Below are positions 16,244-24,888 of a stretch of DNA of 32,984 bases, piece by piece. The DNA is taken from assembly GCA_002842755.1 (NCBI GenBank), contig PHDU01000038.1, positions 1 to 32,984 on the forward strand, written 5' to 3'. A program made the translations under genes and the position numbers. The notes beneath the pieces were generated by a model that worked only from the letters and a program-made list of their open reading frames with translations, was not told the origin of the DNA and did not search any database. Every line of letters begins with the position of its first letter. Position 1 is the first letter of the stretch. The DNA comes from Bacteroidetes bacterium HGW-Bacteroidetes-1 (GTDB lineage Bacteria; Bacteroidota; Bacteroidia; Bacteroidales; F082).

Positions 16244-17809
16244 TTATTCAAAAACCAATTTCTGAATATAAAAAACACTTCTGGGATTATTGGTTCGTAG
16301 GCGATTGTTCGAAATACGCTGATATCCGGTAGCCATATAAAACTGATCATACCACCAGTTGATGCTTGCATATTTCTCCTCCAGAAGACGGTCGCTGGTG
16401 AATGTACTCTCAATTCTCGATTGTTCTGTTTGACCAATTTGATCGCCAACATTATCAATAATTTTAGAGTGTATCAAGCCATTTTGAACCATAACCGCCG
16501 CAACCATAGATGAGTCGGTATGGATGGATACATTGCTTCTAAGTTGTGGCAAGATGACATCCCTTAATTCAAAATCGGAACTCCATAAGAATTTTCCGTT
16601 TTCATCGAAAGAAGCAAGAAGCGCAGAAAAAAACCGATATCCTTCAAAAATATTGTAGGTATAAGGTACCAAGCGACCATAAAAGTCATAATCCATGCGT
16701 GTTTCAAGTCGGTATTGCGGATTAAATGCTTCAGCTGAATAAATAAACTGTTGATCGGTTTTGATGACTTCAGGCTTGAAGAATTGAAATGCAATTGCAT
16801 TTTCCTGCTTTGTTTGACGTGATCGCGATTGCCGCTGCCGGGTTTTGATGAGTTCTTCCGTAGATAGAACTTTGTAGATATTGCTGAAGCTTTCAAAGTC
16901 CTGGTAAGACTGTGCCTGAAGCTCTCCCGCTTCATAGCGAAGAAAGAAAACTCCAATGGCTTGACTTGTAAGTTCAGGCTGGTTTGAAAAATCCTTAACC
17001 AAATTTCTGCGTCGTTCTTTGTTGTCATAACTGCCTGTTATAATCATCCTTTCATCACCATCGGTCAAAATAGCTAAAGCATGCAAATAGTACATTTCGT
17101 TGGTATAAGTCCATGTTTTTTCAATGGTACCATTGTTGTTGATGATTTGGAATACATCTTCAGAAAAACGATTGTTATCGAACCTTTTGGTAGCAACTAC
17201 AAAATGATTTGATACAGTTGAGGAGGCAATGCGCTGAATAACAGATTGTCCTTCAATACCATGCTGAATACTGCTCAATGATCCGTTTTCCAAATCATAA
17301 AGTAATAGGTCGGAATTATATTTGGGCAGACTGACAGCTATCAATACTTTATTTCCTGATACAGCAAAATCTTTAATGGTTGCTTTATCAGGTAGTATTC
17401 CGCCAAAAAGAACAAAATGATTATTTTGGATTCCAAAACGCAATAATTCATAGGTCGGCTGAGAAGATTTCTTTGCGTCAGGAGTTACAAACAACATGAT
17501 GACTTGATCTTGTGTTGAATGTGTAGAATGATGTGCAAGACCATCGCTCAGAGGTACATATTGAAGCCATTTTTCATGAAGATTGGTATCGAGCAGGCTG
17601 AAAAACCATTTTCTTTTTCCTTCCTCAGTGAGTTCTGTGCTCTCATAAAAAACTAAAAGGCCATTCTCTTTCAGTACTTCCAAATTATAAGCCGGGGCAT
17701 CTATACTGGCAGGTAATTCAATACGAATGGGCTCAACAACTTGCGCCAATGATGTAAAAGATAGCAACATCAAGTTAAAAAAAATCAATAAAACGATTGT
17801 TTTGCGCAC
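16244..17809 (-). CDS. Secreted protein of unknown function, propeller-like
   Basis: I recognise no named family for this protein of about 521 residues. It begins with a clear signal peptide, and cleavage after SFTSLAQ gives a mature protein of about 500 residues. The body shows repeated short strand patterns (for example NKVLIAVSLPKYNSDLLLYDL and RMIITGSYDN), suggesting a beta-propeller-like fold, followed by a basic stretch RQRQSRSRQTKQ at about residues 330-341. No catalytic motif is visible and there is no T9SS sorting domain, so it probably stays in the periplasm. I choose the GTG at 17809 because the longer start at 17842 (also GTG) lies immediately before a -7 promoter box. The gene is isolated from its neighbours. 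Confidence 0.75.
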   Translation of the reverse strand: MRKTIVLLIFFNLMLLSFTSLAQVVEPIRIELPASIDAPAYNLEVLKENGLLVFYESTELTEEGKRKWFFSLLDTNLHEKWLQYVPLSDGLAHHSTHSTQDQVIMLFVTPDAKKSSQPTYELLRFGIQNNHFVLFGGILPDKATIKDFAVSGNKVLIAVSLPKYNSDLLLYDLENGSLSSIQHGIEGQSVIQRIASSTVSNHFVVATKRFDNNRFSEDVFQIINNNGTIEKTWTYTNEMYYLHALAILTDGDERMIITGSYDNKERRRNLVKDFSNQPELTSQAIGVFFLRYEAGELQAQSYQDFESFSNIYKVLSTEELIKTRQRQSRSRQTKQENAIAFQFFKPEVIKTDQQFIYSAEAFNPQYRLETRMDYDFYGRLVPYTYNIFEGYRFFSALLASFDENGKFLWSSDFELRDVILPQLRSNVSIHTDSSMVAAVMVQNGLIHSKIIDNVGDQIGQTEQSRIESTFTSDRLLEEKYASINWWYDQFYMATGYQRISNNRLRTNNPRSVFYIQKLVFE

Positions 17810-17831
17810 CTCTTCAAGATTTATTACCTGA

Positions 17832-17839
17832 CAAAAATA
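17832..17839 (-). promoter_or_regulatory. -7 box deciding the start of the secreted-protein gene
   Basis: On the minus strand this reads TATTTTTG, matching TAnnTTTG. Transcription would start near 17825, so the frame's first possible codon (GTG at 17842) would be upstream of the message and the GTG at 17809 becomes the likely start. No clear -33 TTG is seen. Confidence 0.4.
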
Positions 17840-17971
17840 CACTATTGTTGCAGACTGGGAGGATACCTATGTGCTTTTTTGCAAACGAAAAACGTATTGC
17901 AAATACCAAAATAACACATGACAATCGTTGTTATGAATAGTTATGTACGACTTAATGTTTTTACTAAAAAA

Positions 17972-17997
17972 AGCCTCGAAACCGAAATTTCGAGGCT
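17972..17997 (-). terminator. Terminator after the T9SS cargo gene
   Basis: On the minus strand a perfect 10-bp stem (17997-17988 with 17981-17972) and a 6-base loop are followed directly by seven T. It lies 55 bases after the stop at 18052, a typical intrinsic terminator. Confidence 0.85.
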
Positions 17998-18051
17998 AAG
18001 TTTATTAAATTCAAAAATCACTTATTCATTCAATAGCTTCGAGCTATCTGA

Positions 18052-19701
18052 TTATCTGACAGCGATTTTTACAATTGATTTTTTCCCGTTTTCTTCAATA
18101 GCGGCCATGATATAAAGTCCAGACGAAACGCCTTGGATATTAAGTTGATGCTGCCCGGCTGAAATCTGTTTTTGAAGGATAACCCTACCGGCTAGATCTG
18201 TTAAGACAATATTGGCTGAGGTTTGAGTTTCCAGATTTATGAAATCATTTGCAGGGTTAGGATAAACTTTAACATTCGTTGTTTCATTTTCATTCAACCC
18301 AACATAGGAGATTCCATAAACTACTATGTCATCCACTTGATAGGTCGAAGAAGCTTCAGTTGTTGAAGTATATTTGAACGCAATATACAATGGCGGGGTA
18401 ACGGTTTCTGCCATTAAAACATCTCCTGAGAATGCCCATGCCCAACTTCCAGCTGACCATTCAGCCTGATCAGTTATTTCAGCCCAAGTAAAATTATTTG
18501 GATTACCAGTACCGTCATAATTACTGCTTATCATTAGTTGCAGATCATTACCAGCATAATTTCTGGCAGAACGAAAATTCAATGTAATCTCTGCCACTTG
18601 CGGAATCCAGTTCAGGGATGGACTAATTAGCCAGTCCTCATTGGCAAAGTTGCCTCCTGAGTATCCCGAAATGCGCGCAAAATCTTCATTGTTGAAGTTG
18701 TAATACTGCCAGGTTTGTTCTCCTGTTACGCTGTAAGCGCTCATAACGCCCAGATCAGCATCAAAAGTTTCTTCTAAAAGAAGTACTGTAGTGTTTGGCA
18801 AAACAGCTGCCTGGGGTACAGTTCCGTCAATTTTATAGTTGATGCCTTCGCCTGCATTCGTATAAGGGAATATTGAAAAACCATAAATCCCTTCATTCGG
18901 ATCGAGAAAACTAAAAAGATGCGATTCCTCTCCTAATTCAACATTCCATGAAATATAACCTAGAGATATATCAAGGTTGTTTGCTACAGGTGTACCATCT
19001 TCAGGTAAAAATCTTGATTTTTCAGGGATGCCAACAATTTCACCATAAATAAGATAACCATCGGGCAATTGTTCGCCAACTGCATCAGTCCATGAAAGCA
19101 AAGCGCCTCTTCCCTGAGGAACGGCATCAAAAGCTGTTGGATAATTCGTGGGCTCGGGTTTTAGAACAACATCAGTACTCAGCACGAAATCGTCATAATA
19201 AACAGAGCCACCATTGGCGCCATCCTGATTATAAGCTCTAAGCTCAAAGCGAAATCCGGTTGCAGTGGCTGGAGCAGTAATTACAGCACTAAACTCTTGC
19301 CATTGACCACTATTTTCGCTGTAAGTAGCAGGGCGAAGTATTGCTTCATCATCAGGTAATGTGCTTGCGCCATTAAGCCAATAAGACCAGATACGCATTT
19401 TTGCTGCATTATCATTGTCGAAAAAATAATACTGAATGGTGTAAGAAGCGCCAGGCTCAATACCTTCAATTACCTGTTGTATTTTCTTAGTGCTTGAGGC
19501 AGAAGTGTGTTTTGCAGAGAAGCTGCCAGAATGGGTTATGGTACTTTCTTGCGAGATGTTCTCCACTACGGTCCATCCAACAGGTTGTGTGTCACTTGTC
19601 CAGTTTTCCATGCCAGGATTTATTACAATATTCTGTGCCTCTATCGATGTTAATCCACTGAATAACAATAATAAACTTAATAAAATGTAAATTTTCTTCA
19701 T
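18052..19701 (-). CDS. T9SS-secreted protein with choice-of-anchor J-like domain
   Basis: The 549-residue protein has a signal peptide (about residues 1-22), an N-terminal carbohydrate-binding-like beta-sandwich (about 24-185, with NPGMENW near the start and YYDDFVL at the end), an FnIII-like linker, a second jelly-roll of the choice-of-anchor J/cleaved adhesin type (about 310-465, with DEDW-like NEDWLISPSLNW and VDDIVVYG), and a C-terminal type A sorting domain (about 472-549) with VYPNPAND, DLAGRV and SGLYI. It should be exported by Sec, then moved to the cell surface by the type IX system and attached or released. No enzymatic domain is evident; it may be an adhesin or glycan-binding protein. 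A good terminator follows. Confidence 0.92.
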   Translation of the reverse strand: MKKIYILLSLLLLFSGLTSIEAQNIVINPGMENWTSDTQPVGWTVVENISQESTITHSGSFSAKHTSASSTKKIQQVIEGIEPGASYTIQYYFFDNDNAAKMRIWSYWLNGASTLPDDEAILRPATYSENSGQWQEFSAVITAPATATGFRFELRAYNQDGANGGSVYYDDFVLSTDVVLKPEPTNYPTAFDAVPQGRGALLSWTDAVGEQLPDGYLIYGEIVGIPEKSRFLPEDGTPVANNLDISLGYISWNVELGEESHLFSFLDPNEGIYGFSIFPYTNAGEGINYKIDGTVPQAAVLPNTTVLLLEETFDADLGVMSAYSVTGEQTWQYYNFNNEDFARISGYSGGNFANEDWLISPSLNWIPQVAEITLNFRSARNYAGNDLQLMISSNYDGTGNPNNFTWAEITDQAEWSAGSWAWAFSGDVLMAETVTPPLYIAFKYTSTTEASSTYQVDDIVVYGISYVGLNENETTNVKVYPNPANDFINLETQTSANIVLTDLAGRVILQKQISAGQHQLNIQGVSSGLYIMAAIEENGKKSIVKIAVR

Positions 19702-19783
19702 GATACTATTTTTTTAATTTCCATATTTTTTATCATTTGTAAAAGTACAAAAAGATTTTAACAGAAAGGGAAAAGAACAAAAA

Positions 19784-19809
19784 AAGAGCAATCGATTTGG
19801 ATTGCTCTT
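19784..19809 (-). terminator. dnaK terminator
   Basis: On the minus strand a perfect 10-bp stem (19809-19800 with 19793-19784) and a 6-base loop run into a T-rich tract. It starts 28 bases past the dnaK stop. Confidence 0.8.
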
Positions 19810-19836
19810 CTGATAAATATTGGAATTAGATCCAGT

Positions 19837-21759
19837 TTATTTTTTGTCATCAACTTCTTCGAAGTCAACGTCTGTCACTTCATCTTCTCCACCCTTATTG
19901 GTAGGCCCGGATTGCTCCTGACCGCCACTGGATGATGGCTGACCATCGGGTTGTGCCTGTGTGTTTTTGTACATTTCTTCGCTGGCAGTTTGCCATATAC
20001 TGTTCAGTTTTTCCATCGCAACATCAACTGAAGCAACATCCTGACTCTTGTGTGCATTCTTGAGTTGTTCTAGAGCGCCTTCTATCTCTGCTTTTTTATC
20101 TGCAGGCAGTTTATCGCCATATTCCTTAAGCTGTTTCTCTGTCTGGAAGATAAGTGCATCAGCGGCATTGAGTTTGTCAACACGTTCGCGTTCTTTTTTA
20201 TCAGATTCGGCATTGGCAAGAGCTTCCTCTTTCATGCGCTGGATATCGGCATCGCTTAAGCCTGATGATGCTTCAATACGGATACTTTGAGTTTTTCCGG
20301 TGGCTTTGTCTTTTGCTGATACGTGAAGAATGCCATTAGAATCGATATCAAAAGTTACTTCAACCTGAGGCACTCCACGAGGTGAAGGCGGAATTCCATC
20401 AAGATGGAATCGTCCAATACTTTTGTTTTGAGTGGCCATCGGACGTTCACCTTGCAATACATGTATTTCTACGGAAGGCTGATTATCAGAAGCTGTAGAA
20501 AAAGTTTCCGATTTTTTCGTTGGAATCGTCGTATTCGACTCGATCAGTTTTGTCATAACACCGCCAAGCGTCTCAATTCCAAGTGAAAGCGGGGTAACAT
20601 CAAGCAGCAATACGTCTTTTACTTCTCCAGTGAGTACACCTCCCTGAATAGCAGCGCCAATAGCAACCACTTCGTCAGGATTGACACCTTTTGATGGCTC
20701 TTTTCCAAAGAAATCTTTCACAATTTGTTGAATAGCGGGGATACGGGTTGATCCTCCAACGAGGATAACATCGTCAATATCCTGGGCTGTTATTCCAGCA
20801 TCCTGTAGTGCTTTACGACAAGGTTCGATGGTGGCACGAATCAGTTGATCATTAAGTTGTTCGAATTTTGACCGGGTGAGTTTACGAACCAAGTGCTTTG
20901 GAACACCGTCAATAGGCATAATATAAGGCAGGTTTATTTCAGTTTCGGTCGAGCTTGAAAGCTCAATTTTTGCTTTTTCTGCAGCTTCCTTTAAACGTTG
21001 AAGAGCCATTGGATCTCTTTTCAGATCAACGCCTTCATCTTTTTTAAATTCTTCAGCAAGCCACTCGATGATATTCTGGTCGAAATCGTCGCCACCTAAA
21101 TGTGTGTTTCCATTGGTTGATTTAACTTCAAAAACACCGTCTCCCATTTCCAGGATTGAGATATCAAAAGTGCCACCACCTAAGTCATAAACAGCTACTT
21201 TGATGTCGTTCTTTTTTTTGTCGAGACCATACGCCAGTGCAGCAGCGGTAGGCTCATTGATAATGCGTTTCACTGTAAGGCCTGCAATTTCACCTGCTTC
21301 CTTAGTTGCCTGACGCTGTGAATCGCTAAAATAAGCAGGAACAGTGATAACTGCTTCTGTAACTGTTTGTCCCAGATAATCTTCAGCAGTTTTTTTCATT
21401 TTTTGAAGAATGATAGCTGAGATTTCCTGAGGTGTATAAATACGGTCGTCAATCTGAACCCGAGGTGTATTGTTGTCGCCTTTTACTACTTTAAAAGGAA
21501 CCCTGTTCTTTTCAGCAGTTATCCGATCGAAAGTTTCTCCCATAAAGCGTTTGATTGAAAAGATCGTCCTGGTCGGGTTTGTGATGGCCTGACGTTTTGC
21601 AGGATCTCCAACCTTACGCTCTCCATTGTCAGCAAAAGCTACAATAGAAGGCGTTGTGCGTCGTCCTTCGCTATTTGGAATTACTACTGGTTCATTACCT
21701 TCCATTACGGAAACGCATGAATTTGTGGTTCCTAAGTCAATTCCGATTATTTTTCCCAT
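19837..21759 (-). CDS. dnaK: Molecular chaperone DnaK (Hsp70)
   Basis: DnaK binds exposed hydrophobic peptides in an ATP-controlled cycle with DnaJ and GrpE, in the cytoplasm. The 640-residue length is standard. The ATPase domain (about 1-380) shows [12 protein letters not shown] at the N-terminus and [14 protein letters not shown]. The substrate-binding domain follows (about 390-505, with [14 protein letters not shown] at its entrance), then the helical lid and an acidic tail ending EEVDDKK. The start is decided by a strong AGGAGGA seven bases before the ATG, unusual for this phylum. No CIRCE element is visible upstream, and neither dnaJ nor grpE is adjacent. A hairpin terminator follows. 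Confidence 0.98.
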   Translation of the reverse strand: MGKIIGIDLGTTNSCVSVMEGNEPVVIPNSEGRRTTPSIVAFADNGERKVGDPAKRQAITNPTRTIFSIKRFMGETFDRITAEKNRVPFKVVKGDNNTPRVQIDDRIYTPQEISAIILQKMKKTAEDYLGQTVTEAVITVPAYFSDSQRQATKEAGEIAGLTVKRIINEPTAAALAYGLDKKKNDIKVAVYDLGGGTFDISILEMGDGVFEVKSTNGNTHLGGDDFDQNIIEWLAEEFKKDEGVDLKRDPMALQRLKEAAEKAKIELSSSTETEINLPYIMPIDGVPKHLVRKLTRSKFEQLNDQLIRATIEPCRKALQDAGITAQDIDDVILVGGSTRIPAIQQIVKDFFGKEPSKGVNPDEVVAIGAAIQGGVLTGEVKDVLLLDVTPLSLGIETLGGVMTKLIESNTTIPTKKSETFSTASDNQPSVEIHVLQGERPMATQNKSIGRFHLDGIPPSPRGVPQVEVTFDIDSNGILHVSAKDKATGKTQSIRIEASSGLSDADIQRMKEEALANAESDKKERERVDKLNAADALIFQTEKQLKEYGDKLPADKKAEIEGALEQLKNAHKSQDVASVDVAMEKLNSIWQTASEEMYKNTQAQPDGQPSSSGGQEQSGPTNKGGEDEVTDVDFEEVDDKK

Positions 21760-21766
21760 TATGTTG

Positions 21767-21773
21767 TCCTCCT
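21767..21773 (-). promoter_or_regulatory. Strong Shine-Dalgarno site of dnaK
   Basis: On the minus strand AGGAGGA lies seven bases before the dnaK ATG at 21759. Most other genes in the window lack such a site, in keeping with the weak use of Shine-Dalgarno pairing in Bacteroidota. Confidence 0.75.
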
Positions 21774-22144
21774 AAAAAATTATTAAATAGTTTCAATTTG
21801 TATTGACTTGTTTTTGTCAATGATTATGCCAATGGTTTTTTATCTTTTAGTTTTTCATTTTTTTTTTATTACTAAAAATAAATTTATGAAGTAACCATTG
21901 TATGTAACTGATAATCAATTTTCTAATAAAATATATAAATATTTATTATGACATTTTTAATGTGACAAAAAGGCAGTTGGAACAGATCTTAAATCGTAAA
22001 TTTGGGGATAATATAACATTTTAGCAACGTAATTTGCCAATGAAACATTAAGAATCATTCTTTCCTTGCTCGTTTTAAGGCTAAGTTGAATTGGAAAATG
22101 AAGTTGGTTTTGATATCCTTAACTTCCGGGAAGGTGAATGACTA
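21774..22144. other. AT-rich gap between dnaK and the lipoprotein gene
   Basis: This 371-base gap presumably contains the dnaK promoter. The only structure I see is an inverted repeat, ATTGAC (21802-21807) with GTCAAT (21816-21821), about 45 bases upstream of the dnaK start. There is no CIRCE, no tRNA and no clear TAnnTTTG box on the minus strand. No convincing gene is present. Confidence 0.5.
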
Positions 22145-23131
22145 TTACGGCACTGGCTTCAATTCGAAACCCCAATTGAAATTTTCGACAAGTTTCAGTT
22201 CACTCTGCACCGTCATACGGTAACTACGTTTAATGGTTTTTCTTGAAGAGAAAATGCCAAAACCGTTATCAATATTTGAATATTGCGGAACTTCCTGAAC
22301 GATGCTATTGTTGGGGGCATTCACATCGATATAAGTGCTTAGGCTTTCGCCTCCTGCGGAAATAATTATGTCAACAAGGCCTGCAAATCTTCTCACGTTG
22401 AGGGCACTAGCATCGAGTTGTTGCTGTAGTCTTGAGTAAAAATTATCTCCCAGATAACTGACTTCAAGTTGCTGTCCGCCCGTCAGATAATCTGCTGATT
22501 TTGTTCCAAGATTCCATTGAAGTGTTTTAAAAACAGTATCAGCACTCCCAGGTAACAACTCTTCGTAATGAAATATCAAAATAATTTCGTGACGTTTTCC
22601 ATTCACTGCTGAGTTCCAGCGAATTGTTGTTGCTGCAGTTGCAGCAAAATTAATTCGGTTAATAGGCAATGTGATGCCAAAATCCTGAACAAGCTTTGTT
22701 TTAGCAGTAATTTCTTGTTCACCTTTATTGACTACCAATGTGTATTCGGCGTTTTGATCAATAGCTGATGTGGTATAGTAAAGTTTTTGTTCTGGAAAAT
22801 AAAATATGGAATCACCGGCTAATTTGTTTTTAATCGTTATGGTATCCAAGGTAATAACAGGAAGATCAATATTATTTTTTACTCCTTTGAGTTGGACGAT
22901 TACTTTCCCGGGATAGTTACTTGAATCAGGATTTTGTGCGAAAAGAAGTGCATTCCCAGGCCCTAAAAATGCTTTTGTAATTTTCATGAAAGTAGTATCT
23001 GCATTACTTTCCAACAAGCCATATACAATAGTGACATCTTTATAATCAGCATAATTATCAACATCTGTGCTACATGAACTCAGCTGCAGAAACAAGATTA
23101 TTGAAGTGACAAACTTAAAAAATCGTAACAT
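22145..23131 (-). CDS. Outer-membrane lipoprotein of unknown function, DUF4249-like
   Basis: From the ATG at 23131 the protein has 328 residues. The signal peptide ends in LSSC, a lipobox with Cys20 as the lipidation site. The mature part begins with a strand pattern (DVTIVYGLLESNADTTFMKI) reminiscent of the DUF4249 lipoproteins of Bacteroidota, which often sit near TonB-dependent receptors, but the match is by memory only and no receptor is nearby. The rest looks like beta-sandwich domains, with no catalytic motif. The frame can be opened from a TTG at 23152, but that codon lies inside a perfect -7 promoter box, so the ATG at 23131 is preferred. Confidence 0.75.
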   Translation of the reverse strand: MLRFFKFVTSIILFLQLSSCSTDVDNYADYKDVTIVYGLLESNADTTFMKITKAFLGPGNALLFAQNPDSSNYPGKVIVQLKGVKNNIDLPVITLDTITIKNKLAGDSIFYFPEQKLYYTTSAIDQNAEYTLVVNKGEQEITAKTKLVQDFGITLPINRINFAATAATTIRWNSAVNGKRHEIILIFHYEELLPGSADTVFKTLQWNLGTKSADYLTGGQQLEVSYLGDNFYSRLQQQLDASALNVRRFAGLVDIIISAGGESLSTYIDVNAPNNSIVQEVPQYSNIDNGFGIFSSRKTIKRSYRMTVQSELKLVENFNWGFELKPVP

Positions 23132-23149
23132 ATTAAAACTTTTAGTGCG

Positions 23150-23157
23150 CAAAAGTA
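23150..23157 (-). promoter_or_regulatory. -7 box of the lipoprotein gene
   Basis: On the minus strand this reads TACTTTTG, a perfect TAnnTTTG match. Transcription would start near 23143, about 12 bases before the ATG at 23131. This excludes the upstream TTG codon as a start. Confidence 0.5.
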
Positions 23158-23243
23158 CTATTTATTGATGGAGTACCTCTATTGTTTCTTATCATTTTCA
23201 TTACTGAGTGGGGATATTTCATACTATCATTCAAAGATTGATG

Positions 23244-23251
23244 TAACTTTG
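23244..23251 (+). promoter_or_regulatory. -7 box of panB
   Basis: TAACTTTG is a perfect TAnnTTTG match, and transcription from here would give a leader of about 30 bases before the panB ATG at 23288. No convincing TTG is found at the -33 distance. Confidence 0.45.
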
Positions 23252-23287
23252 CTCATTCATGTGGAACAAATCAACAATTACTAAGTC

Positions 23288-24103
23288 ATGTATTTATCAA
23301 AAGATATTCCAAAAATTACGACTCATGTTCTTCAGGAGATGAAGTTAAAAGGTGAGAAAATTGCCATGCTTACAGCCTATGATTATTCTATGGCTAAAAT
23401 CCTTGATGAATCAGGGATTGATGTTATTCTTGTTGGCGATAGCGCATCGAATGTAATGGCTGGTCACAAAACAACTTTGCCCATTACCCTGAATGAAATG
23501 ATCTATCATGCGTCTTCGGTGATGCGTGCGGTTACGCGTTCTCTTGTGGTTGTAGATATGCCTTTTGGTACTTATCAGGGTAACTCAAAGGAGGCTTTGC
23601 AATCTGCCATCCGGATCATGAAAGAGTCAGGTGCCAATGCAGTTAAAATGGAAGGTGGTCAGGAAATTGTAGAATCAATAGATCGGATTCTTAGTGCAGG
23701 TATTCCAATCCTGGGACATCTTGGTCTAACACCTCAAAGCATTAATAAATTTGGGACTTACGTGGTAAGAGCAACCGAAGAAAAAGAGGCTGATAAGCTA
23801 CGACATGATGCTAAGATATTGGAGGATCGTGGTTGTTTTGGAATTGTGTTGGAAAAAATTCCAGCTCAGTTAGCCACCGAAGTTACACAGTCAGTTCGCA
23901 TTCCTACGATCGGCATTGGGGCTGGACATGGTGTTGACGGACAAGTGTTGGTATTGCATGATATGCTCGGGATCAACCAACTTTTTTCACCTCGTTTCCT
24001 TAGAAGGTATAACAACCTTTATGAGGAAATCAGCGGCTCAGTTGCGTCCTATATTGCTGATGTTAAGTCGGTTGACTTTCCTAGCGAACGCGAGCAGTAT
24101 TAG
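23288..24103 (+). CDS. panB: 3-methyl-2-oxobutanoate hydroxymethyltransferase (ketopantoate hydroxymethyltransferase)
   Basis: PanB uses methylene-tetrahydrofolate to convert 2-oxoisovalerate to ketopantoate, the first committed step toward pantothenate and coenzyme A, in the cytoplasm. The 271-residue length fits. [19 protein letters not shown] (27-45), [11 protein letters not shown] with metal ligand Asp51, VVDMPFGTY with Asp90, VKMEGG (119-124) and the catalytic Glu189 in IVLEK are all present. The C-terminal [20 protein letters not shown] segment is a family hallmark. A -7 box lies 37 bases upstream. The pseudouridine synthase follows closely, so the two are probably one transcript. panC and panD are not in the window. 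Confidence 0.96.
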   Translation: MYLSKDIPKITTHVLQEMKLKGEKIAMLTAYDYSMAKILDESGIDVILVGDSASNVMAGHKTTLPITLNEMIYHASSVMRAVTRSLVVVDMPFGTYQGNSKEALQSAIRIMKESGANAVKMEGGQEIVESIDRILSAGIPILGHLGLTPQSINKFGTYVVRATEEKEADKLRHDAKILEDRGCFGIVLEKIPAQLATEVTQSVRIPTIGIGAGHGVDGQVLVLHDMLGINQLFSPRFLRRYNNLYEEISGSVASYIADVKSVDFPSEREQY

Positions 24104-24141
24104 ATTTTGTTTCAGGAAAAACTTTGATTGTGGGCACAATT

Positions 24142-24822
24142 GTGAATCGTATTCTTTATGAAGACAATCATTTATTGATAGTCAACAAATTACCTTCTGA
24201 AATTGTGCAAGGTGACAAAACAGGAGACATCAGTCTTTTGGATGATGTAAAAAGTTATCTTAAGGAAACATATGCCAAGCCAGGAAATGTTTTTGCCGGA
24301 TTAGTACATCGCATTGATCGGCCAGTGAGCGGTGCTGTAGTTTTTGCGAAAACAGGGAAAGCTCTTACCCGTATGACGCAGACCATTAAATCGCGTGATT
24401 TTGAAAAAGGATATTTGGCTATTGTTAGAAATAAACCTCCTGAGGAAGCCGGTTCATTACAACATTTTTTGATTAAGAATGAGTCGCAGAATAAGTCTTA
24501 TATTGTTCAAAATGAAGCGAAAGGGGCTAAATTGGCAAAGCTTAATTATCGTTTGGCCGGGGCATCAAAATCATTTTATCTAATCGAAATTGAACTGCTC
24601 ACTGGAAGGCATCATCAAATAAGAGTTCAATTAGCATCATTGGGTTGTCCGATTGCAGGAGATTTAAAATATGGTGACAAACGCTCTAACTCTGATGGTT
24701 CTATTTGCCTGCACGCCTATACTATAGCGTTTGAACACCCGATAAAAAAGGAAGGGGTTAAGGTTCTGGCCCCAATTCCCTCAGGCATCCCCTGGGATAT
24801 TTTTAATAATTATAAAGGTTAA
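24142..24822 (+). CDS. RluA-family pseudouridine synthase
   Basis: The enzyme isomerises uridine to pseudouridine in rRNA or tRNA. The catalytic loop HRIDRPVSGAVVFAKT carries the essential Asp (residue 59 from the start used here), and the later LLTGRHHQIRVQLASLGCPIAGD motif is the RluA-type signature. The N-terminus goes straight into ILYEDNHLLIVNKLPSEIVQGD with no S4 domain, as in short RluA-type enzymes. There is no ATG near the start. Candidates are TTG 24124, GTG 24130 and GTG 24142; the last gives MNRILYEDNH, which best matches the usual beginning. It lies just after panB and is probably co-transcribed. Which uridine is modified cannot be told. Confidence 0.9.
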   Translation: MNRILYEDNHLLIVNKLPSEIVQGDKTGDISLLDDVKSYLKETYAKPGNVFAGLVHRIDRPVSGAVVFAKTGKALTRMTQTIKSRDFEKGYLAIVRNKPPEEAGSLQHFLIKNESQNKSYIVQNEAKGAKLAKLNYRLAGASKSFYLIEIELLTGRHHQIRVQLASLGCPIAGDLKYGDKRSNSDGSICLHAYTIAFEHPIKKEGVKVLAPIPSGIPWDIFNNYKG

Positions 24823-24888
24823 AGCAATCGAACTAAACAGAATAGTAAATGTTTATGTTCTTGTCATAAGGATTCGTAATCAAATACA

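Noticed and set aside
22055-22144. After the lipoprotein's TAA there is a second in-frame TAG and then 28 open codons resembling a protein tail
   Set aside because: An open run of 28 codons is expected by chance fairly often, there is no start codon, and two stops in a row make read-through unlikely.
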